Assembly (NCBI RefSeq): GCF_028561275.1
Contig: NZ_JAQQTF010000002.1
Coordinates: 590,812-654,811 of the forward strand
DNA from: Aureisphaera galaxeae
Lineage (GTDB): Bacteria; Bacteroidota; Bacteroidia; Flavobacteriales; Flavobacteriaceae
Direction of reading: 5' to 3'
DNA: 64,000 nt
Position 1 is the first letter of the stretch, and each line of letters starts with the position of its first letter. Under the pieces are notes generated by a model that made no database searches, was not told the DNA's origin, and saw only the letters and a program-made list of their open reading frames with translations. Below, in pieces: positions 34,392-43,893 of the stretch. A program made the translations under genes and the position numbers.

Positions 34392-36272
34392 ATGAAACGA
34401 ATTATACTCCTTTGCGCTATCCTTTCTATGAACTTTTCCATAGCTCAACAAGGAATTCCTGTTCCTGGAATGACAGCCTGTGATACCGACATACAAAACT
34501 TTATGTCCACCTTTGGTATTCCCAGTGTTACCATGGCATTGGCCAAGGACGGGGAACTCAAGTACATGCGTTCGTTCGGGATTGCCAATATCGCCGCTAC
34601 CGAACCCACACAGCCCTATCACATCTTTAGAATTGCCAGTGTCTCTAAACCCATTACCTCGATTGGAATCATGAAAATGATAGAAGACGGTCTTATAAGT
34701 CTCGATGATACGGTCTTTGGTTCTGGAGGGATTTTGGAAAATCACTGGTATTTTTCCAACAGTACCATCATAGATACAGATGTATACAACATTACCGTAC
34801 AGATGCTATTGGAGCACAGTGCGGGTTGGGATCGAAATGTAAACTGCTTTCCAGATCCTACCTCGCCTTATCCTTGGTTCTTTGGCGGCTGTGATCCCAT
34901 CATTGCTCCCTTGCATATAACCGAAAGTCAGGGAGAAATCAATCCTGTGAAAGAGGAGTTTTTGATCAATTACCTGTTGGAAAAGAGCCTAAACTTTACC
35001 CCCGGAACGCAATACGCTTATTCCAATATGGGGTATCTGGTATTAAGTGAAATTATAGAAGAAGTCTCTGGTCAGAGTTATGAAGCTTGGATGCAGCAGG
35101 AAATTTTTGAACCTCTTGGCATTTATGACATGCATATTGGGGAAAATCTGTTGGCCGATAAGCGGGAACGGGAAGGAGAGTACTTGGGCAATGGATTTAC
35201 AACATTGGACCTATACGGAAGCGGAAATGTCGTTCCATGGGAATATGGTGGATTTGCCCTAGATGCCATGGATGGCCACGGAGGTTGGACGGCAACAGCT
35301 CGGGACTTGGTTCGTTTGTTGGTTGCGGTAGATGGTTTTGCAACAAAGCCAGATATCCTATCGCCAAGTACCATAAGTAGTATGACCATGCCTTCGGCAA
35401 ACAATGCAGGTTATGCCAAGGGTTGGCAGGTAAATGGAGCCAATAATTGGTGGCATAGTGGAGCCGTGGATGGAACCGCGAGTTTTTGGGTGCGTAGCAA
35501 TAGTGGATATACCTGGGCTATTGTCTTAAATGAGCGTGTGGTAGATGGCAATGCGAATGCCTTTTGGACCGCTTTGGATGCCATGGGTTGGAATTGTATT
35601 GCTGGCACCACCAATTTTCCAGATCATGATTTAATGGATTCTCCAACGGTAAATGCTTCTGCCTTAACGGCGGTGGGCGATCAGGTTTCTGAAATGAATC
35701 TTTCGTGGGCCAACGGAAACGGAACAGCCCGAATTGCCGTGATGAAAGATATCACCAATAATACCGATCCCTTCAATTTCTTGGCCTATCCTTTGGATGG
35801 AACGGATTACAATGCGAACGCTCAATTTGGATCTGGAGATAACCTAGGCGATGGAACCTATGTGGTGTATAATGGCACTGGGAATACCGTGAATGTTACA
35901 GGATTGGATCCAACGAAACAGTATGCCATTCGCGTATATGAATTGACCAAAAACGCCAATAACGGAAACAATGCGTTGTACCTTTTGGGAAATCCCGCCG
36001 ATGTGGAAGCAACATTATCCTTGAATGAAGCTGCCTTATCCAATAAAGTGACCGTGTTTCCAACCATAACTTCAGGCGAAGTGAATGTACAGGTAGAGGT
36101 TTCGGTCGATTTGGACTATCGCCTTTTCGATCTTCAGGGAAGATCCTTAAAAGAGGGAATGCTTCAAACAGGCGCCAATACACTCACTGTATCGGAACTG
36201 AATGCCGGGGTATATGTATTAGCCATTTCTCGGGGAGATGCCAAAACCGTAAAGCGAATCATTCGGAAATAA
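34392..36272 (+). CDS. Secreted class C beta-lactamase-like hydrolase with T9SS sorting domain
   Basis: 626 residues. Signal peptide 1-18 (FSIAQQ). Serine hydrolase motifs: SVSK (Ser83, Lys86), YSN in YAYSNMGYL near 213, and WWHSGAVDG as the third motif. A fibronectin-like region follows, and the last 75 residues (VTVFPTITSGEVNVQ ... GVYVLAISRGDAKTVKRI) form a type IX sorting domain. Such enzymes act as D-amino acid peptidases or esterases; beta-lactam hydrolysis is not implied. Confidence 0.88.
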   Translation: MKRIILLCAILSMNFSIAQQGIPVPGMTACDTDIQNFMSTFGIPSVTMALAKDGELKYMRSFGIANIAATEPTQPYHIFRIASVSKPITSIGIMKMIEDGLISLDDTVFGSGGILENHWYFSNSTIIDTDVYNITVQMLLEHSAGWDRNVNCFPDPTSPYPWFFGGCDPIIAPLHITESQGEINPVKEEFLINYLLEKSLNFTPGTQYAYSNMGYLVLSEIIEEVSGQSYEAWMQQEIFEPLGIYDMHIGENLLADKREREGEYLGNGFTTLDLYGSGNVVPWEYGGFALDAMDGHGGWTATARDLVRLLVAVDGFATKPDILSPSTISSMTMPSANNAGYAKGWQVNGANNWWHSGAVDGTASFWVRSNSGYTWAIVLNERVVDGNANAFWTALDAMGWNCIAGTTNFPDHDLMDSPTVNASALTAVGDQVSEMNLSWANGNGTARIAVMKDITNNTDPFNFLAYPLDGTDYNANAQFGSGDNLGDGTYVVYNGTGNTVNVTGLDPTKQYAIRVYELTKNANNGNNALYLLGNPADVEATLSLNEAALSNKVTVFPTITSGEVNVQVEVSVDLDYRLFDLQGRSLKEGMLQTGANTLTVSELNAGVYVLAISRGDAKTVKRIIRK

Positions 36273-36292
36273 TTCCAAACCGATTTGAGGAG

Positions 36293-36325
36293 AGGTCATT
36301 CCTTTGGGAGTGGCCTTTTCTTTTT
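36293..36325 (+). terminator. Terminator after the serine hydrolase gene
   Basis: AGGTCATTCC, loop TTTG, GGAGTGGCCT: ten base pairs with two wobbles, then TTTTCTTTTTT. Confidence 0.75.
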
Positions 36326-36376
36326 TGTGTTCGCACCACTTCCGAAATGGTTATATTTGCTTCTGAAATTCGCATC

Positions 36377-37474
36377 ATGACCGAACAGGATTTTATTCCA
36401 TCTTCATACCCCCATCCTTTGATGAAAGGCAGTGTTTCTTTTCAATCCCCAAGCAACATAGCCTTGGTAAAATACTGGGGAAAATACGGGGAACAATTAC
36501 CTAAAAATGCCTCCATTAGTTTTACCTTGAATGAGTGTCATACGTTGACGACGTTGCACTATATGAAGAAAGATAGCCCTGGGTTCAATTTCGAAGTGTA
36601 TTTGGACGGAAACCGCGAAGAAGGTTTCGAACCAAAAATCCAGAAGTTCTTGGAGCGGATTCAGACTTATGTCCCATTTGTTGAAGATTATACCTTTCGC
36701 ATTGAAACCTCTAATAGTTTTCCCCATAGCAGTGGAATAGCCTCTTCGGCCAGTGGAATGAGTGCTTTGGCCATGTGCCTTATGGATATGGAACGGCAAA
36801 TGTTGGGTGGCATGGAAGAAGATCATTTTCTGAAGAAGGCTTCTTTCCTTTCCCGTTTAGGGTCGGGGAGTGCTAGTAGAAGTATAGAAGGGCCTTTAGT
36901 GGTTTGGGGCACCCATGAAAATATTGAAGGGAGTTCCCATCTTTTTGGAGTCACCTATCCTTATGAAGTACATCCAAATTTTACCGATTTTCAGGATGCT
37001 ATTTTATTGGTAGACAAAGGCGAGAAGCAGGTGAGCAGTACAGTAGGTCATAACCTAATGCACGATCACCCCTTTGCCGAACAGCGTTTTCAGCAGGCGA
37101 ACAATCAGTTGGCCGCTTTGATTCCTGTGCTCAAGGAAGGGGATTTGGATGCCTTTATAGACATCGTGGAATCGGAAGCGCTTTCGCTGCATGCCATGAT
37201 GATGACTTCAACCCCGAATTACATTCTCATGAAACCCAATACGCTTCAAATCATTGAGCGCATTCGCAATTTCCGAAAGGATACGCAAACAAAGGTGTGT
37301 TTTACCTTAGATGCAGGGGCCAATGTACATGTGTTATTCCCCAATTCAGAAAAGGATCGGGTCACTGAGTTTATTAAAAATGAATTGGCACCTTTCTGTA
37401 AGAATGGTGAGTATATATTGGATCATACCGGTCAAGGAGCGGTTCAAAAAAATGTAAATCAGCAGGTTAGATAG
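36377..37474 (+). CDS. mvaD: Diphosphomevalonate decarboxylase
   Basis: Converts mevalonate 5-diphosphate to isopentenyl diphosphate with ATP. ATG 36377 is the start: a TATATTTG box (36352-36359) lies just upstream, inside the longer possible frame. 365 residues with SNIALVKYWGK near 24, PHSSGIASSASGMSAL (GHMP ATP motif) near 115 and LSRLGSGSASRSI near 150, all diagnostic. Next comes a GHMP kinase and a UbiA prenyltransferase on the same strand, giving an isoprenoid cluster. Confidence 0.93.
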   Translation: MTEQDFIPSSYPHPLMKGSVSFQSPSNIALVKYWGKYGEQLPKNASISFTLNECHTLTTLHYMKKDSPGFNFEVYLDGNREEGFEPKIQKFLERIQTYVPFVEDYTFRIETSNSFPHSSGIASSASGMSALAMCLMDMERQMLGGMEEDHFLKKASFLSRLGSGSASRSIEGPLVVWGTHENIEGSSHLFGVTYPYEVHPNFTDFQDAILLVDKGEKQVSSTVGHNLMHDHPFAEQRFQQANNQLAALIPVLKEGDLDAFIDIVESEALSLHAMMMTSTPNYILMKPNTLQIIERIRNFRKDTQTKVCFTLDAGANVHVLFPNSEKDRVTEFIKNELAPFCKNGEYILDHTGQGAVQKNVNQQVR

Positions 37475-37586
37475 TTATTGGGTCGATTTTAAGACTTTCG
37501 CAGGAATAATGCCGTATCTTTGTAACGAAAACGTGGTTTTTAAGCCAAATACATTATCTTTAGCGAATTAAACCTAAATAATTTAG

Positions 37587-38525
37587 ATGCGCGGTCCCCT
37601 TTTCTATTCAAAAATATTGCTCTTTGGAGAGTATGGTATTATCAAGGACTCCAAAGGCCTTTCTATCCCGTACAACTTTTACAAGGGTGCTCTTAAGATC
37701 GATGAGCATAAAACCACAGCCACTCATAATTCTAACGATGCCTTGCGTCGATTTACAGAATATTTGGAAGCACTTCAGGAAAGAAGACCGGATTTGGTCA
37801 CTTTCGATTTTGATAAGCTGAAGAAGGACGTGGCGAATGGTCTGTATTTCGATTCTAGTATTCCGCAAGGATATGGAGTAGGGAGTAGTGGTGCTTTGGT
37901 AGCGGCTATCTATGATCAGTATGCTTTCGATAAGATTACCGTATTAGAAAACCTTACGCGCGAAAAGCTGTTACGCCTGAAGGAAGTTTTCGGAGAGATG
38001 GAATCGTTTTTCCATGGAAAATCTTCTGGGTTGGATCCGCTAAACAGTTATTTGAGTCTTCCTATTTTGATCAATTCTCAAGATCATATAGAACCTGCAG
38101 GAATCCCTTCGCAAACGGAAAGCGGCAAAGGAGCTGTTTTCTTATTGGATAGTGGACAGACGGGCGAAACGGCACCTATGGTTCAGATATTCATGGAAAA
38201 CATGAAGCAAGAAGGGTTTCGAAGTATGTTGAAGGAACAATTTGTGAAACATACCGATGCCTGTGTGGAAGACTTCTTGAAAGGTGATGTAAAGTCGCTT
38301 TTCGGAAATATAAAGCAACTCTCTAAGGTGGTACTCGATAACTTCAAGCCTATGATTCCGAAGGAATTTCACACTCTTTGGAAAAAGGGAATCGATACCA
38401 ATGCGTATTACCTAAAATTATGTGGTTCTGGCGGTGGCGGTTATATGTTGGGCTTTACCGAAGATTTTGAAAAAGCACAGCATGCCCTAAAAGGCCATAA
38501 GCTAGAGGTAGTTTATAGCTTTTAA
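37587..38525 (+). CDS. GHMP kinase, probable mevalonate kinase
   Basis: 312 residues. SKILLFGEYGIIKDSKG at the N-terminus, the ATP-binding motif QGYGVGSSGALVAAI (91-105) and the third GHMP motif CGSGGGGYMLGF near 283 place it in the family. The context with mvaD favours mevalonate kinase over other GHMP kinases. A TATCTTTG -7 box (37515-37522) precedes it, so it may have its own promoter. Confidence 0.85.
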   Translation: MRGPLFYSKILLFGEYGIIKDSKGLSIPYNFYKGALKIDEHKTTATHNSNDALRRFTEYLEALQERRPDLVTFDFDKLKKDVANGLYFDSSIPQGYGVGSSGALVAAIYDQYAFDKITVLENLTREKLLRLKEVFGEMESFFHGKSSGLDPLNSYLSLPILINSQDHIEPAGIPSQTESGKGAVFLLDSGQTGETAPMVQIFMENMKQEGFRSMLKEQFVKHTDACVEDFLKGDVKSLFGNIKQLSKVVLDNFKPMIPKEFHTLWKKGIDTNAYYLKLCGSGGGGYMLGFTEDFEKAQHALKGHKLEVVYSF

Positions 38526-38542
38526 CAACAATCCCCTAACAT

Positions 38543-39463
38543 ATGGGAATGCTTAACCGCAAACAGAAACTTCTATTATTGAAATTTTTCAGTTTGTTTT
38601 CTGTGGTGCGCGGCTATAATATTCTGGTCATTGTAATCGCCCAATACCTTACCTCCATTTACATATTGGCACCGCACTTACCCGTTCGGCAAGTGGTTTT
38701 CGATCTCAATCTATTAATGCTGGTATTGGCGTCGGCAGCGGCGATTGCAGGGGGGTATATCATCAATAACTTTTACGATAGCGAGAAGGATTTAATCAAT
38801 CGTCCCAACAAAACACGATTGGATCGTTTGGTGAGTCAGAATACCAAACTGTCCGGGTATTTCGTACTTAATTTCCTATCGGTCATCTTTGCAAGCTATG
38901 TATCCTTTAGGGCAGTGATTTTCTTTTCACTCTACATTTTTGCCATTTGGTTCTACTCCCATAAATTGAAGAAATACCTGTTTATTGGGAATCTAACGTC
39001 GGCAGTACTTTCGGTGGCGCCCTTCTTCGCAGTGTTTATTTATTACAAAAACTTTGATCTGGTTATTTTTGTGCATGCCACCTTCCTGTTCCTGCTTATC
39101 TCCATGCGTGAAATTGTAAAGGATTTAGAAAACCTAAAGGGTGATCTGGCCCAAAACTACAGGACGTTGCCAGTGGTGCACGGTATTAAGATGGCAAAGA
39201 TTATGTTGACTGCACTCGCAGCATTCACATTAGTGCCTACGTTATTGCTCATTTTTAAGTTCTATTTGGGGTATATGCACTATTATTTCTATGGAAGTAT
39301 ATTGGCGCTCATCGTCTTCGTGGCCTTGCTTTGGAGAGCTACGCGAAAACTGCACTACGTAATCCTGCACAGCATTTTAAAGTTCGTTATTGTTATTGGT
39401 GTCTTTAGCATTGTTCTTCTGGATGTAGATCTTTTGCTGAAACGTTTCATGATGTACCTATAA
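38543..39463 (+). CDS. UbiA-family prenyltransferase
   Basis: 306 residues with about eight transmembrane helices. The first Asp-rich motif reads NNFYDSEKDLINRP and the second DLENLKGD, as in UbiA enzymes that transfer prenyl chains to acceptors. It starts 17 bp after the mevalonate kinase-like gene. In Bacteroidota this enzyme is often annotated as geranylgeranylglycerol-phosphate geranylgeranyltransferase; the acceptor cannot be read from sequence. Confidence 0.88.
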   Translation: MGMLNRKQKLLLLKFFSLFSVVRGYNILVIVIAQYLTSIYILAPHLPVRQVVFDLNLLMLVLASAAAIAGGYIINNFYDSEKDLINRPNKTRLDRLVSQNTKLSGYFVLNFLSVIFASYVSFRAVIFFSLYIFAIWFYSHKLKKYLFIGNLTSAVLSVAPFFAVFIYYKNFDLVIFVHATFLFLLISMREIVKDLENLKGDLAQNYRTLPVVHGIKMAKIMLTALAAFTLVPTLLLIFKFYLGYMHYYFYGSILALIVFVALLWRATRKLHYVILHSILKFVIVIGVFSIVLLDVDLLLKRFMMYL

Positions 39464-39523
39464 CTTTACATGGGTGTTGAAAGGTTTTATCTATTCCACG
39501 ACAGATTGTTATATCTTTAGATA

Positions 39524-40480
39524 ATGGAAAAGACGAACCAATTAAAAGTGGCCTTGGCCCAAATATCCCCTGTTTGGTTGGATAAGCAGGGAACCCTTCA
39601 GAAAATTGAAGATCAGATTCACGATGCCGGGAAAAATGAAGCCGATCTCATCGTTTTTGGTGAAGGAGTGCTTCCCGGATACCCTTTTTGGCTGGCCCTG
39701 ACAGGGGGTGCCGAATGGAATACCGAAGTGAATAAAACATTGCACGCCCATTATGTTTCTAATTCCGTAACCATCGAGAATGGGGATTTGGATAGTGTGT
39801 GTGCCCTGGCCGAAAAATACAGTTTGGCCATCTATCTTGGAATCATTGAACGTCCTTTGGACCGTGGTGGAAAAAGTATTTATGCCTCCTTGGTGTATAT
39901 AGATGCGGAAGGAAAGATTCAATCTGTGCATAGGAAATTACAACCTACCTACGACGAACGGCTGACATGGTCCCCGGGCGACGGAAATGGATTGAGGGTA
40001 CATCCTCTTGGGAAGTTTACCGTAGGCGGCCTGAATTGTTGGGAGAATTGGATGCCACTGCCAAGAGCTTCGCTCTACGCGCAGGGCGAAGACCTGCACG
40101 TGGCCGTATGGCCCGGCAGCGACCACAACACGAAGGACATTACCCGTTTTATCGCTCGGGAAAGTAGAAGCTATGTACTTTCAGTCTCTTCTTTGATGCG
40201 ATTGGAAGATTTCCCACCCAATACGCCTTACTTGGAAAAAATATTTGAAAAGGCACCCAAGATATTGGCCAATGGCGGAAGTTGTATCGCTGGGCCCGAT
40301 GGGGAATGGCTGGTAGCACCCGTTCTACATGAAGAGGGGAATATTTATCATACCTTGGACTTTCAACGGGTATTGGAAGAACGACAGAATTTCGATCCTG
40401 TAGGACATTATTCCCGCCCGGATGTTACTCAATTGACTGTAAACCGCGATCGACAGTCTACCGTGAAGTTCGATGAATAA
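39524..40480 (+). CDS. Carbon-nitrogen hydrolase (nitrilase branch)
   Basis: 318 residues. Catalytic triad: Glu47 (FGEGVLPGYP), Lys138 (HRKLQPTYDERLTW) and Cys172 (GLNCWENWMP). The Cys context NCWE and the length fit true nitrilases, which convert nitriles to acids and ammonia, more than amidases. No signal peptide. It is followed 59 bp later by the pseudouridine-synthase-like gene. Confidence 0.88.
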   Translation: MEKTNQLKVALAQISPVWLDKQGTLQKIEDQIHDAGKNEADLIVFGEGVLPGYPFWLALTGGAEWNTEVNKTLHAHYVSNSVTIENGDLDSVCALAEKYSLAIYLGIIERPLDRGGKSIYASLVYIDAEGKIQSVHRKLQPTYDERLTWSPGDGNGLRVHPLGKFTVGGLNCWENWMPLPRASLYAQGEDLHVAVWPGSDHNTKDITRFIARESRSYVLSVSSLMRLEDFPPNTPYLEKIFEKAPKILANGGSCIAGPDGEWLVAPVLHEEGNIYHTLDFQRVLEERQNFDPVGHYSRPDVTQLTVNRDRQSTVKFDE

Positions 40481-40539
40481 ACTTTGCTTCGGATACCTAA
40501 AAGCCTAATGCTTCTTGTATCTTTGCAAAAATTTTAAAG

Positions 40540-41367
40540 ATGGGTAGACAAGACAGTGGTAGAAAGGGAAATGCCTCAGGTAGAGGGAATAATCAACGAA
40601 GAAGACCCAATAAACCATCACCGCAAAAACAAAAAACTTCCGGCTCTCAGAAGAAGGGAGGCGCTCAGCCAGGAATCAGGCTCAATAAATATATTGCCAA
40701 TAGTGGGATTTGTTCCCGCCGTGAGGCCGACATGTATATTGAAACTGGTCAGGTAACCGTAAACGGAAAAGTGGTGAACGAAATGGGCTTTCGTGTGATG
40801 CCTTCGGATGAGGTAAAGTTCGATGGTCGCCGTATTTCTCCGGAACCGCCCACATTTGTATTGCTCAACAAACCCAAAGGAGTCGCCACCACTACTAGTG
40901 AATCCAAAGGACTTACCGTCATGGATATTATCGCTGGTGCAGGCACCGCACGTATAAAGCCTTTTGGTCGTTTGGGAAGGAATGCTACAGGATTGCTTTT
41001 GTTTACCAATGATGATATCTTCCGTCAAAAATTCAGTAAAAAGGGAATCGATCGATTGTTCCATATCGAACTTGATAAAAACCTAAAAGCCGAGCATCTT
41101 AAGCAGATTGCAGAAGGATTGAAGATCGATGGAAAGGAAATCCAAGTAGAAGAGGTTAGTTACGTGCAGAACTCCCCTAAAAAGGAAGTCGGACTAAAGA
41201 TTAAGCACACCGGGAATAGCATTATTCGAACGATTTTCGAACATCTGGGCTACGATGTGGTAAAAGTGGATTGTGTAACCTTAGGGCCATTGACCAAAAA
41301 AGACCTTCCCCGTGGACGTTATCGCTTCCTAACCGAGGAGGAGCTATCCATTTTCAATAGGCTGTAG
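40540..41367 (+). CDS. RsuA/RluB-type pseudouridine synthase homologue, catalytic Asp replaced
   Basis: 275 residues. A basic Gly/Arg/Gln-rich N-terminus (1-45), an S4 RNA-binding domain (45-95, RLNKYIANSGICSRREAD) and a synthase domain starting PPTFVLLNKPKGV. The active-site motif, usually GRLDxxTxGL, reads GRLGRNATGL: codon 146 (40975-40977) is GGA, Gly. Without that Asp the enzyme should not make pseudouridine but could still bind rRNA. A TATCTTTG box (40518-40525) precedes it. The 3' end overlaps the convergent glycosyltransferase gene by 24 bases. Confidence 0.88.
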   Translation: MGRQDSGRKGNASGRGNNQRRRPNKPSPQKQKTSGSQKKGGAQPGIRLNKYIANSGICSRREADMYIETGQVTVNGKVVNEMGFRVMPSDEVKFDGRRISPEPPTFVLLNKPKGVATTTSESKGLTVMDIIAGAGTARIKPFGRLGRNATGLLLFTNDDIFRQKFSKKGIDRLFHIELDKNLKAEHLKQIAEGLKIDGKEIQVEEVSYVQNSPKKEVGLKIKHTGNSIIRTIFEHLGYDVVKVDCVTLGPLTKKDLPRGRYRFLTEEELSIFNRL

Positions 41368-42762
41368 GGAATTTTGCCTACTCTTTTTTAGAAATAGTTC
41401 CCACAAGAGGAATCCTGCTACGACAACATATTCTAAAGCAACCAGCCAAAGATTTTCGGAAAAGCCTTCAGCACCGTAAGCCGAATAACTGAGCATGACG
41501 AAGGCACTCCAAACGATCGCAAATCTGTATTTGGTAAAAACGGATAGTATTAATGGTGTGGCCACATACCACGGATGTACTGTGGTAGAAAGCAAAAAGT
41601 AAAAGGAAACACCAAACAACAAGGCAGTTATTAAAGGTTTTGTTTCTGTGTTCTTTCGGAAAAAGGAAAGGAGCAGCAAAAAGCCAATGACGACTAATGG
41701 GAGTATCTTCCCTACAGAAGCAATGATATTCCATCCTATGGTCTGAAAGCCAATCCACCGAATGATATAGTAGATACTGGCATTGAATTCGAATTTCTGA
41801 AACCAAAGTCCAATAGTTGCTGCGAAGTTATCTGCAAATTCCCCCGAAAGAAAAGGAAGGAAGGTAATGACTACGGTTAGCAGCGTAAGTACATAAAACA
41901 GTACAACACGTGACAATCGTTGCAGGTTGAATATGCCCTCTTTTTGAAAGGCATATCGGAAAAATAGCGGTAAAAACAATAAAGGAAGCAGTTTTACGGA
42001 AACGGAAAGCCCAAGCAATACTGCGGCCCAAACCCATTTCCCCTTGTGCAATAGATACAAACTCCAAACCACGAAAAACAACATGACTCCTTCAAAATGG
42101 AGATTACCCGTCATTTCAATAATGATGAAAGGGTTTAGGAAGTACCAAAAGATCTGCTTTTCGGGAAGTTGTAATGCCTTCAATAGTTTTCTTCCGAAAT
42201 ACAGAATTCCTATATCCGCAAGAATGATCAATAGGCGCAAAACGATGGCCGAACCCAAAATGCTTTTTCCAGAAATTAAAGCTGCAATGGCAAAGCACAA
42301 TTGGTTTAAGGGAGGATAGTTGCTATAGTGGCTTCCGTTTAATTCTCCCATTCCTGCATACAATTCTCGAGCTTGCGCAATGGGGATAAAACTGAATAAA
42401 CCGGTCTCGCTTAAATACTGTTCTGGCGTAAAGAGATAGGGATTCATTCCGAGAGCCAATGCACGTCCATCCCAAAGAAACCGATAGAAATCCTGGGATA
42501 AATTGGGAATGGCTGGCAAGAAAATAAGCCGGAAAACGACTCCCATACCCGCCAATAACCAGAAATTCCATCCAAACATTTTAATGAGTTGGTAGGTAAG
42601 GATGAAGAGTCCAGCAAATAGGGTAATAAGCCGAATGAAATCACTCCGCTCTAATTCGTAGGCAAAAAACCAGTAAAGAACAGCCGTTACGAGCGCTAAG
42701 AGAATCGCAAATTTCTGCGTGCGGATACTATTAACGATCGAGGTGGGCATTAGTCTTGCCAT
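41344..42762 (-). CDS. Multi-pass membrane glycosyltransferase (mannosyltransferase-like)
   Basis: 472 residues with about 12 transmembrane helices. LFLPAIPNLSQDFYRFLWDGRALALGMNPYL contains the acidic loop Asp (first periplasmic loop) typical of GT-C enzymes that use polyprenyl-phosphate sugars; FSVKLLPLLFLPLF resembles GT87-type motifs. It is likely to add hexose to a cell-envelope glycan. It overlaps the upstream lipoprotein gene by 13 bases on the same strand. Confidence 0.75.
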   Translation of the reverse strand: MARLMPTSIVNSIRTQKFAILLALVTAVLYWFFAYELERSDFIRLITLFAGLFILTYQLIKMFGWNFWLLAGMGVVFRLIFLPAIPNLSQDFYRFLWDGRALALGMNPYLFTPEQYLSETGLFSFIPIAQARELYAGMGELNGSHYSNYPPLNQLCFAIAALISGKSILGSAIVLRLLIILADIGILYFGRKLLKALQLPEKQIFWYFLNPFIIIEMTGNLHFEGVMLFFVVWSLYLLHKGKWVWAAVLLGLSVSVKLLPLLFLPLFFRYAFQKEGIFNLQRLSRVVLFYVLTLLTVVITFLPFLSGEFADNFAATIGLWFQKFEFNASIYYIIRWIGFQTIGWNIIASVGKILPLVVIGFLLLLSFFRKNTETKPLITALLFGVSFYFLLSTTVHPWYVATPLILSVFTKYRFAIVWSAFVMLSYSAYGAEGFSENLWLVALEYVVVAGFLLWELFLKKSRQNSLQPIENG

Positions 42763-43862
42763 TCGGCGATGAACAGATTGGTATCACGTGTTCCGCCGTT
42801 ATTTCGGTTGGATGAAAATGCCAAGTATTTTCCGTCATTGGAGAATACTGGGAAGGCATCAAAGGTTTCACTGTGGGTGACCCGTTCCAGATTCTTTCCA
42901 TCGATATCGATGAGGTATAGATTGAAAGGGAATCCTTTTTCCGCTTCAAAATTGCTGCTGAAGAGGATTTTTTCTCCACTCGGGTGGAAGAAGGGACTCC
43001 AATTGGCATTCCCAAGACTGGTTAACTGTCGCAAGTCGCTACCATCGGCATTGCAGATGTACAATTCCATTTCGGTGGGCTGTACCAATCCTTGTGCCAG
43101 TAGGTCTTTGTATTCTTTTATTTCGGCTTCCGTTTTGGGTCTCGAAGAACGGAAAATCAGTTTTGTTCCGTCGGGAGAGAAAAAAGCACCTCCATCATAA
43201 CCCAATTCGTTGGTGATCTGTTTCACATCGCTTCCATCGAGATTCATGGTATACAATTCTAAATCGCCACTTCGCATAGAGGTGAATACAATTTTGTCTC
43301 CTTTAGGCGAAACGGTGGCTTCGGCATCATAACCTGGTTCATTGGTTAATTGAGCCGTAATATTTCCTTCTAGGTCGGCCACGAAAATGTCGAACGAATC
43401 GTACACGGGCCATACATATTTTCCATTTTTACGAAGGGGAACCTCAGGGCAATTTTCATCAACTAGGTGTGTACTTCCGTAGACATAGTGTTTATTGTCC
43501 GGCAAGAAATAGGCACAGGTGGTACGTCCTTTACCCGTAGAAATCATGGGAGGTTGTGTTCCATTGAAGGTTTCATCGGCATTCATGAGGAACATCTGAT
43601 CGCATCCCACACCCCATTCCGTATAGTTGGACTGAAACACCAATTGCTTATCATCGAAACTCCAATAAGCCTCTGCATTATCCCCTCCAAAGGTCACTTG
43701 CCTAATAGACTTAAAGTGTTTCTCTTCGGGATAGATGAGGGAATCTTTCACCGTTTCCACTTGTGTCGTGGCAGCTTCGGTATTTTCAGTCTTTTGGTCT
43801 TCGGATGTGTTCTTACAGGCAATTAATACCGTAAAGGATAGCAAACAAGCTATAAGTCTCAT
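42750..43862 (-). CDS. TolB-like beta-propeller lipoprotein
   Basis: The start is ATG 43862 (MRLIACLLSFTVLIAC), which gives a lipobox with Cys16; the longer frame to 43958 would run into the opposite gene region. 370 residues with PD40/WD40-like repeats (PKGDKIVFTSMRSGDLELYTMN, FSPDGTKLIFRSSR, FHPSGEKILFSSN). It sits in a membrane facing the periplasm. The peptidase gene on the other strand starts 31 bp away, and both encode lipoproteins. Confidence 0.88.
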   Translation of the reverse strand: MRLIACLLSFTVLIACKNTSEDQKTENTEAATTQVETVKDSLIYPEEKHFKSIRQVTFGGDNAEAYWSFDDKQLVFQSNYTEWGVGCDQMFLMNADETFNGTQPPMISTGKGRTTCAYFLPDNKHYVYGSTHLVDENCPEVPLRKNGKYVWPVYDSFDIFVADLEGNITAQLTNEPGYDAEATVSPKGDKIVFTSMRSGDLELYTMNLDGSDVKQITNELGYDGGAFFSPDGTKLIFRSSRPKTEAEIKEYKDLLAQGLVQPTEMELYICNADGSDLRQLTSLGNANWSPFFHPSGEKILFSSNFEAEKGFPFNLYLIDIDGKNLERVTHSETFDAFPVFSNDGKYLAFSSNRNNGGTRDTNLFIAEWQD

Positions 43863-43870
43863 AATAAGCG

Positions 43871-43888
43871 TAATTTTGTACAAAAATA
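43871..43888. promoter_or_regulatory. Face-to-face promoters of two divergent lipoprotein genes
   Basis: The 31-bp gap between starts 43862 (-) and 43894 (+) contains TAATTTTG (43871-43878) on + and TATTTTTG (43888-43881) on -. Both fit TAnnTTTG and overlap around the palindrome TTTGTACAAA. Clear -33 elements are not seen on either strand. Confidence 0.45.
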
Positions 43889-43893
43889 CAGAT

